Below the pieces are notes generated by a model, which searched no databases, was not told the DNA's origin, and saw only the letters and a program-made list of their open reading frames with translations. Below, in pieces: positions 7,231 to 10,220 of a stretch of DNA of 10,220 nucleotides. Both the position numbers and the translations under genes were made by a program. The DNA comes from an uncultured Lachnospiraceae bacterium (lineage in GTDB: Bacteria; Bacillota; Clostridia; Lachnospirales; Lachnospiraceae). Location of the stretch: the NCBI GenBank assembly GCA_947628025.1, contig CANQYH010000094.1, positions 1-10,220 of the forward strand, given 5' to 3'. Positions within the stretch are counted from its first letter, which is position 1. Each line of letters starts with the position of its first letter.

Positions 7231-7259
7231 ATCATACCATTTTAACGGTAGCGAATCAA
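7231..7259 (-). promoter_or_regulatory. Proximal promoter of the surface-protein gene
   Basis: On the minus strand, TTGATT (7254-7259), a 17-base spacer and TATGAT (7231-7236), with TG one base before the -10. The predicted start is near 7224, giving a leader of about 58 bases. The -35 overlaps the stop codon of the 24-codon small ORF. Confidence 0.7.
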
Positions 7260-7330
7260 GCAAAAGTTTCCAAATCTCCAAAAATTTTCATCCCTGATCC
7301 GCAGTCCGTTTCCGCACGGATCCCCGGCAT
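7256..7330 (-). CDS. Candidate 24-residue small ORF or leader peptide
   Basis: Minus-strand ATG (7328-7330) preceded by AAGGAGG (7338-7344) at an ideal 7-base spacing, with TGA at 7256-7258. The peptide begins MPGIRAETDC and ends GDLETFA. It has no signal peptide or recognised family. It lies about 50 bases downstream of the predicted start of the strong distal promoter, and its stop codon overlaps the -35 of the proximal promoter. That spacing would fit a leader peptide whose transcription or translation influences the surface-protein gene. It is also short enough to be chance in a purine-rich stretch. No function is assigned. Confidence 0.35.
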   Translation of the reverse strand: MPGIRAETDCGSGMKIFGDLETFA

Positions 7331-7386
7331 CCCATCCCCTCCTTATAGGTTATTCCTGACCGCCTTTCCTGGTCCCGGGTATGCAG

Positions 7387-7415
7387 ATTATACCACGAAT
7401 TATAGCTTTTAGCAA
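7387..7415 (-). promoter_or_regulatory. Distal, near-consensus minus-strand promoter
   Basis: TTGCTA (7410-7415), a 17-base spacer and a perfect TATAAT (7387-7392) with TGG directly before it (extended -10). The predicted start is near 7380. It would transcribe the 24-codon small ORF and read on into the surface-protein gene. I saw no classical terminator between 7380 and 7224. Confidence 0.7.
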
Positions 7416-7438
7416 TAGTATATATGGCATATATTGCC
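7412..7438. promoter_or_regulatory. AT-rich dyad, candidate operator
   Basis: A 13-base hyphenated palindrome, GGCATATATTGCC (7426-7438), lies inside a wider imperfect dyad with outer arms GCAATA (7412-7417) and TATTGC (7432-7437). The left part overlaps the -35 of the distal minus-strand promoter, and the site is about 70 bases upstream of the XRE gene. It suits autoregulation or repression of the divergent promoter, but the link to the regulator is inference. Confidence 0.35.
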
Positions 7439-7494
7439 TTAATAATTCCTTACGTTTGGATTATCCTGATATTTAGACAAACACAGAACCACGG

Positions 7495-7501
7495 AAAGGA
7501 G
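7495..7501 (+). promoter_or_regulatory. Ribosome binding site fixing the GTG start at 7510
   Basis: AAAGGAG lies 8 bases before GTG (7510-7512). It supports this start over the internal in-frame ATG at residue 22, which would cut into the DNA-binding domain. Confidence 0.8.
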
Positions 7502-7509
7502 CGCTTCCT

Positions 7510-7848
7510 GTGAGACACCAGCCCCCCGACTCCATTGCACAGAATATCAAAAAATACCGTCTTCTCAACCATATGACACAGGAAGACCTCTCCGCCCTGC
7601 TGGAGCTGGACACCCAGTATTACTCCCAGCTGGAACGGGGCGAACGGAACTTCACGCTGGAAAAGATCGTCCGGCTCTGCCATATCCTGCATGTCGGGAT
7701 CGAGGACATCGTCCGGATCTCTCCCGATCCCGCCCCCGATACCCGCGAAACCGTCGAACGGATCGCGCGGCAGCTCGAACAGCTCACACCCGCGCAGCTG
7801 GCTCTGCTGGAAAAATTCATTACGGAAGTGCTGATCTACGCAAAATAA
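7510..7848 (+). CDS. XRE-family helix-turn-helix transcriptional regulator
   Basis: 112 residues starting at GTG. Residues about 9-67 form a Cro/CI-type DNA-binding domain: IAQNIKKYRLLNHMTQEDLSALL, then DTQYYSQLERGERNFTLEKIVRLCHIL, with the usual second helix (TQEDLSALL) and recognition helix (DTQYYSQLERG). Residues 78-110 are a helical tail (ETVERIARQLEQL, then QLALLEKFITEVL) that probably dimerises. There is no sensor or peptidase domain, so the signal is unknown. It is a single gene, divergent from the surface-protein gene and convergent with the response regulator. The AT-rich dyad at 7412-7438 is the best candidate operator. Small regulators of this type often control their own gene and a neighbour; which gene this one controls is not shown. 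Confidence 0.9.
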   Translation: MRHQPPDSIAQNIKKYRLLNHMTQEDLSALLELDTQYYSQLERGERNFTLEKIVRLCHILHVGIEDIVRISPDPAPDTRETVERIARQLEQLTPAQLALLEKFITEVLIYAK

Positions 7849-7883
7849 GGCCGCGTCGGCCGGATCCCGAATTCGGCGCGGCC
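7849..7883 (-). terminator. Hairpin, probable terminator for the response-regulator operon
   Basis: GGCCGCG (7849-7855) pairs with CGCGGCC (7877-7883) around a loop containing the palindrome CCGAATTCGG. On the minus strand it is followed by TTATTTT (7842-7848), which overlaps the stop codon of the plus-strand XRE gene. The T-tract is on the minus side only, so it most likely ends leftward transcription. Confidence 0.55.
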
Positions 7884-7895
7884 TAAAACATACGA

Positions 7896-7954
7896 AACGG
7901 CGGGACGGCCGGAAGCGCATCCTCTGACGCTTCCGGCCGTCCCGCCGTTTTTTT
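7896..7954 (+). terminator. Very strong terminator of the XRE gene
   Basis: A perfect 22-bp inverted repeat (7896-7917 with 7928-7949) around a 10-base loop is followed by a run of seven T (7948-7954). On the minus strand only three T follow the stem, so it should act mainly on plus-strand transcription but may also slow RNA polymerase coming the other way. Confidence 0.93.
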
Positions 7955-7955
7955 C

Positions 7956-7978
7956 GTGCGGTCCTCCGCACAATTTTT
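7956..7978 (+). terminator. Secondary backup terminator
   Basis: GTGCGG (7956-7961) and CCGCAC (7966-7971) form a 6-bp stem with a TCCT loop, followed by AATTTTT. It lies directly after the strong terminator, giving a tandem stop before the convergent gene. Confidence 0.6.
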
Positions 7979-7985
7979 CCAGAAA

Positions 7986-8708
7986 TCACCTGGAATCTGA
8001 GACCCCCGCGGCTTCCTCCGTCAGCTTGTACCCCAGGCGCCGCATGGTCACGATCCGCACATGGACGCCCAGGGTCTCCAGCTTCTTCCGCAGAAACGAA
8101 ATATACACTTCCACGTTATTCTCCACCGCCTCCGGATTCTCGGCCCAGGCTTTCTCCAGCAGGCTCTCTTTGGAAACAACCCGCTCCCGGTTCACCATCA
8201 GGATCCGCAGCACGTCAAATTCCCGCCTGCCCAGCTGCAGTGTCCCGCCGGGTCCGGCCATCACAAACGTGATCTGGTCCAGCGTCAGGTCCCCCACCAC
8301 CAGCCGGTCCGGCAGAAGCTCTCCGCGGCGACGGAGCACGCATTTTAATACCGCCAAAAGCTCCCGGCCCCCGCAGGGCAGCATAAGACAGTAATCCGCG
8401 CCGTCCTCTAAAGCCTGGATCCGCTCCTCGGTGCAGACGTCCCTGGCCCACGCCTCCGGCGGTCTCTCCGGAAACAGTTTTATGATCGGGAGCTGGCAGC
8501 CGCGGGCCCTGGCTTCCCGAAGCAGCGCGAGACTGTCCATTCCCGGCCCGTCCCCGCCCAGGATCGCGGCGTCATAATCCACCGTCTCCAGGCTGCAGAG
8601 CCCCTGTCCGGCGTCTCCGCACAGATCTGCCGTGCACCAGATCTGCCGCAGCGTCTCTTCCAGATACTCTGCCGTCTTTTCATCCTGTTCGATCACCAAA
8701 ACGCGCAT
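7986..8708 (-). CDS. OmpR-type response regulator with a degenerate (non-phosphorylatable) receiver
   Basis: 240 residues from the ATG at 8706-8708, chosen because AAAGGAG (8717-8723) lies 8 bases upstream and the family sequence begins MRVLVIEQDE there; the frame is open 25 codons further. Residues 1-125 are a receiver and about 133-233 a winged-helix domain (FDVLRILMVNRERVVSKESL, then VENNVEVYISFLRKKL, MRRLGYKL). Aligned by eye with PhoB, key receiver residues are lost. The phosphoacceptor Asp is G51 (AILGGDGPG), the second metal-binding acid is Q8, the switch Thr is F79, and the conserved Lys is L110 (ADYCLMLPC). About eight extra residues follow strand 4. It should bind DNA but not be switched by ordinary phosphorylation. 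It is the last gene of the ATPase-permease operon, 25 bases after the permease. No histidine kinase is in the window. Confidence 0.92.
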   Translation of the reverse strand: MRVLVIEQDEKTAEYLEETLRQIWCTADLCGDAGQGLCSLETVDYDAAILGGDGPGMDSLALLREARARGCQLPIIKLFPERPPEAWARDVCTEERIQALEDGADYCLMLPCGGRELLAVLKCVLRRRGELLPDRLVVGDLTLDQITFVMAGPGGTLQLGRREFDVLRILMVNRERVVSKESLLEKAWAENPEAVENNVEVYISFLRKKLETLGVHVRIVTMRRLGYKLTEEAAGVSDSR

Positions 8709-8716
8709 CCTGCCCG

Positions 8717-8723
8717 CTCCTTT
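8717..8723 (-). promoter_or_regulatory. Ribosome binding site fixing the response-regulator start
   Basis: AAAGGAG lies 8 bases before ATG 8706-8708, within the 25-base gap after the permease stop. It rules against the longer 265-codon reading, which would begin inside the permease gene. Confidence 0.85.
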
Positions 8724-8733
8724 CCTTATTATA

Positions 8734-9765
8734 TTACCGGCTCCGCACCTCTTTGCGCATGAAGCCCACGTAGGAGGCCGCAAAGATCACCGCAGTCGCC
8801 GCCAGAAGCCCCGTCATATGAGGCCAGACCAGCAGCACGCTCTGTCCCAGAGAAAGGTACCCTGTGATCGCCCCCGAAAGCTGCTGCGGCAGGACCAGGT
8901 TCGTGGTCCGGACGCTGGGATCCATGATCGTGGACACCGCCTCGCTGTACAGATAATAGGGCGACAGACGGTTGACCGCCATCTGGCACTCGTAATTGTT
9001 CAGCACCTGCCCCACCGTCACCGTATCCCCGTCGATCGGGAACAATACGCCCGCCAGGATCGAGGCGACCAGGCTCATAAACAGCGCGAAGAAGATCCAC
9101 AGCCCGATCCCCAGCATGGCCGAGGTCGCCGCGTGGCGGCAGAGCACCGAAAACAGGATCGACAGCGCCAGCCAGAAGCAGATATAGACCGCCGTAAAGA
9201 CCAGGAACACGAACGCCCGGCCCACTTCTTCCGAGGAGGGCGGGATGCCCGTCGCCAGGATGCCCACCCCGGCGATGAACAGCCCCATGGAAAACACCAT
9301 GACGAGAATGATCGTCGCGCCCGCCAGGAATTTCCCGTTGATCACCGCGTCCCGGTAGATGGGCTGGGAGATCAGGCGGTTCAGCGTTCCCTCCGACCGC
9401 TCGCTGTTGATCGCGTCAAACCCCAGCGTCAGGCCCACGAACGGCCCCAGCAGGGCGATGAACGTGGTAAAGGACGGGATCGTGCTGCCGCTGATGGTGA
9501 ACAATTTCAGGAAAATGAAATCCGGATCCGACGCCACCACGTCCGACAGATTGGACACCGCGCCGTACAGGCTGGCGTAGCTGGTCAGTCCGATCAGGAC
9601 CAGAACGATCAGAAAACGCCTGCTGCCGATGTGGTCGGCCATCTCTTTCAGATAAAGGGCCTTTAACCCGCTGCCGCGGGCCTGCCTTTCTTTCGCGCCG
9701 CCGTCCTTACTTCTGTCTGCGGCGGAACGCAAAAAGCCCCTGCTTTTTACCGCTTTCATCTCCAT
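8734..9765 (-). CDS. ABC-2 type transporter permease (NosY/GldF-like)
   Basis: 343 residues from the ATG at 9763-9765, chosen because AAGGAGG (9774-9780) lies 8 bases upstream; another in-frame ATG at 9786 has no such site. The N-terminus (1-50) is basic and cytosolic. About six membrane segments follow, near 51-70, 100-117, 148-172, 184-209, 213-241 and 305-333. FDAINSERSEGTLNRLISQP (116-135) is the conserved loop after the second helix in this family, followed by R-x-x-x-x-x-GKFLAG. A large extracytoplasmic stretch lies at about 243-303. It forms the channel for the ATPase encoded just upstream. The substrate is unknown; the family includes copper-maturation, gliding, antibiotic and peptide export systems. 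The gene overlaps the end of the ATPase gene by 59 bases. Confidence 0.9.
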   Translation of the reverse strand: MEMKAVKSRGFLRSAADRSKDGGAKERQARGSGLKALYLKEMADHIGSRRFLIVLVLIGLTSYASLYGAVSNLSDVVASDPDFIFLKLFTISGSTIPSFTTFIALLGPFVGLTLGFDAINSERSEGTLNRLISQPIYRDAVINGKFLAGATIILVMVFSMGLFIAGVGILATGIPPSSEEVGRAFVFLVFTAVYICFWLALSILFSVLCRHAATSAMLGIGLWIFFALFMSLVASILAGVLFPIDGDTVTVGQVLNNYECQMAVNRLSPYYLYSEAVSTIMDPSVRTTNLVLPQQLSGAITGYLSLGQSVLLVWPHMTGLLAATAVIFAASYVGFMRKEVRSR

Positions 9766-10220
9766 TCTGTTCCCCTCCTTCCTCATTCCTGCGCCCTTTC
9801 AAAAACGGCAGGATCTTCTGGCTCTTTCCGCCGTCGTAATGTTCCTCCGCGTCCTCAAAGTACCTGTGATAGATCTCGTCCAGGTCGTTCTCACGCTGGC
9901 GGATCAGCGACAGCGTATAACCGGCGTCCAGGGACTTGCGCAGAAGCTCCCGCTTCACGTCCGAGCGGGACTTCACCACATAGAAATCGCCGGTCCTCTC
10001 CACGCTGTCCACATTCCCAAGTCCTTTTAAAAGTTCCTCAAAGCCCGCGTCGTCCGGAAACGCCGCCGTCTCCAGGATGCTCTGCCCCTCTTTCTGCAGT
10101 TCGCGGGCCAGGTCCTCGATCTTGCCGCAGGCCACCAGTCTGCCCTCCACGAACAGCCCGACCCGGTCGCAGATCTGCTGGATCTGGTACAGCTGGTGGG
10201 AGAAGATCAGGATCGTCCGT
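9707..10220 (-). CDS. ABC transporter ATP-binding protein, C-terminal part (5' end outside window)
   Basis: The last 170 residues of the protein; the frame is open to the right edge of the window. It begins with the end of the nucleotide-binding domain: TILIFSHQLYQIQQICDRVG contains the H-loop His (residue 8 of this fragment), followed by LFVEGRLVACGKIEDLARELQ. A DUF4162-like C-terminal domain follows (about 45-125, ending NDLDEIYHRYFE), then a polar, Gly/Glu/Lys-rich tail (GGEQNGDESGKKQG) and a basic end. Walker A, the signature and Walker B lie outside the window. It powers the ABC-2 permease. Its last 59 bases also encode the N-terminus of that permease in another frame, so the two are translationally coupled. 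A short reading beginning with GTG at 10150 is only an internal piece. Confidence 0.92.
   Translation of the reverse strand, partial: RTILIFSHQLYQIQQICDRVGLFVEGRLVACGKIEDLARELQKEGQSILETAAFPDDAGFEELLKGLGNVDSVERTGDFYVVKSRSDVKRELLRKSLDAGYTLSLIRQRENDLDEIYHRYFEDAEEHYDGGKSQKILPFLKGRRNEEGGEQNGDESGKKQGLFAFRRRQK
9774..9780 (-). promoter_or_regulatory. Ribosome binding site of the permease, inside the ATPase gene
   Basis: AAGGAGG lies 8 bases before ATG 9763-9765 and within the coding sequence of the ATPase. This supports the 59-base gene overlap and re-initiation or coupled translation. Confidence 0.8.

Larger units (their letters stand above)
7167..7509. other. Divergent control region between surface-protein gene and XRE regulator
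   Basis: 343 bases without a large gene. From left to right it holds the surface-protein ribosome site (AAGGAG, 7175-7180 on the minus strand), a proximal minus-strand promoter (7231-7259), a 24-codon small ORF (7256-7330), a distal minus-strand promoter (7387-7415), an AT-rich dyad (7412-7438) and the ribosome site of the plus-strand regulator (7495-7501). I could not find a convincing plus-strand promoter for the regulator; several weak AT-rich possibilities lie between 7434 and 7478. Confidence 0.75.

Noticed and set aside
7030..7281. Minus-strand 83-codon frame across the surface-protein start
   Set aside because: Begins with TTG upstream of the proximal promoter and runs out of frame through the signal-peptide coding region.
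7296..7322. GATCCG/CGGATC inverted repeat within the small ORF
   Set aside because: No T-tract directly after it on either strand, so it is not a terminator; short arms are expected by chance in GC-rich DNA.
7450..7989. Minus-strand 179-codon frame opposite the XRE gene
   Set aside because: Crosses the terminator hairpins and opposes a clear helix-turn-helix protein.
8632..9666. Plus-strand 344-codon open frame opposite the permease
   Set aside because: His/Arg/Gln/Asp-rich antisense product with no recognisable domain; the minus-strand membrane protein is well supported.

Overview
The window looks like chromosomal or metagenomic DNA from a GC-rich gut Clostridia, most likely a Lachnospiraceae relative. 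This is inferred from four things: Gram-positive AGGAGG-type ribosome sites, sigma-A promoters with extended -10 elements, ABC exporter operons, and a secreted protein built from InlB-type repeats, Cys-X2-Cys repeats and C-terminal cell-wall-binding repeats. No rRNA, tRNA, CRISPR array, insertion sequence or phage gene was seen.

Layout. (1) Bases 1-4212, minus strand: a tightly coupled three-gene operon. It starts at a good promoter (4184-4212) and encodes a complete 779-residue ABC exporter, a 185-residue DUF1854 protein and a second ABC exporter. Both exporters carry an unusual cytosolic N-terminus, a bacterial-PH-like segment followed by a four-cysteine zinc ribbon. The second exporter is cut off inside its membrane domain near base 75. 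There the sequence switches, in another frame, to a piece of a CpaF/TadA-type secretion ATPase. This is either a rearrangement or an assembly chimera. (2) Bases 4218-7415, minus strand: a 959-residue surface protein with a strong terminator, tandem in-frame DNA repeats and two good upstream promoters. A 24-codon small ORF with an ideal ribosome site lies between the promoters. (3) Bases 7510-7848, plus strand: a small XRE-type DNA-binding regulator, divergent from the surface protein. An AT-rich dyad between them overlaps the -35 of the upstream minus-strand promoter. (4) Bases 7849-7978: a cluster of three hairpins between convergent genes. (5) Bases 7986-10220, minus strand: an operon of an ABC ATPase (5' end outside the window), an ABC-2 permease and an OmpR-type response regulator. 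The regulator's receiver has lost its phosphorylation residues.

How they work together. The first operon probably forms a heterodimeric exporter with DUF1854 as an accessory protein; its substrate cannot be read from the sequence. The last operon is a transporter with a dedicated, probably phosphorylation-independent regulator. The surface protein and the XRE regulator share a control region, so the regulator may control the surface protein, itself, or both. The points most worth following are the PH-like/zinc-ribbon ABC plus DUF1854 module, the CpaF junction, the degenerate receiver and the small ORF at 7256-7330.
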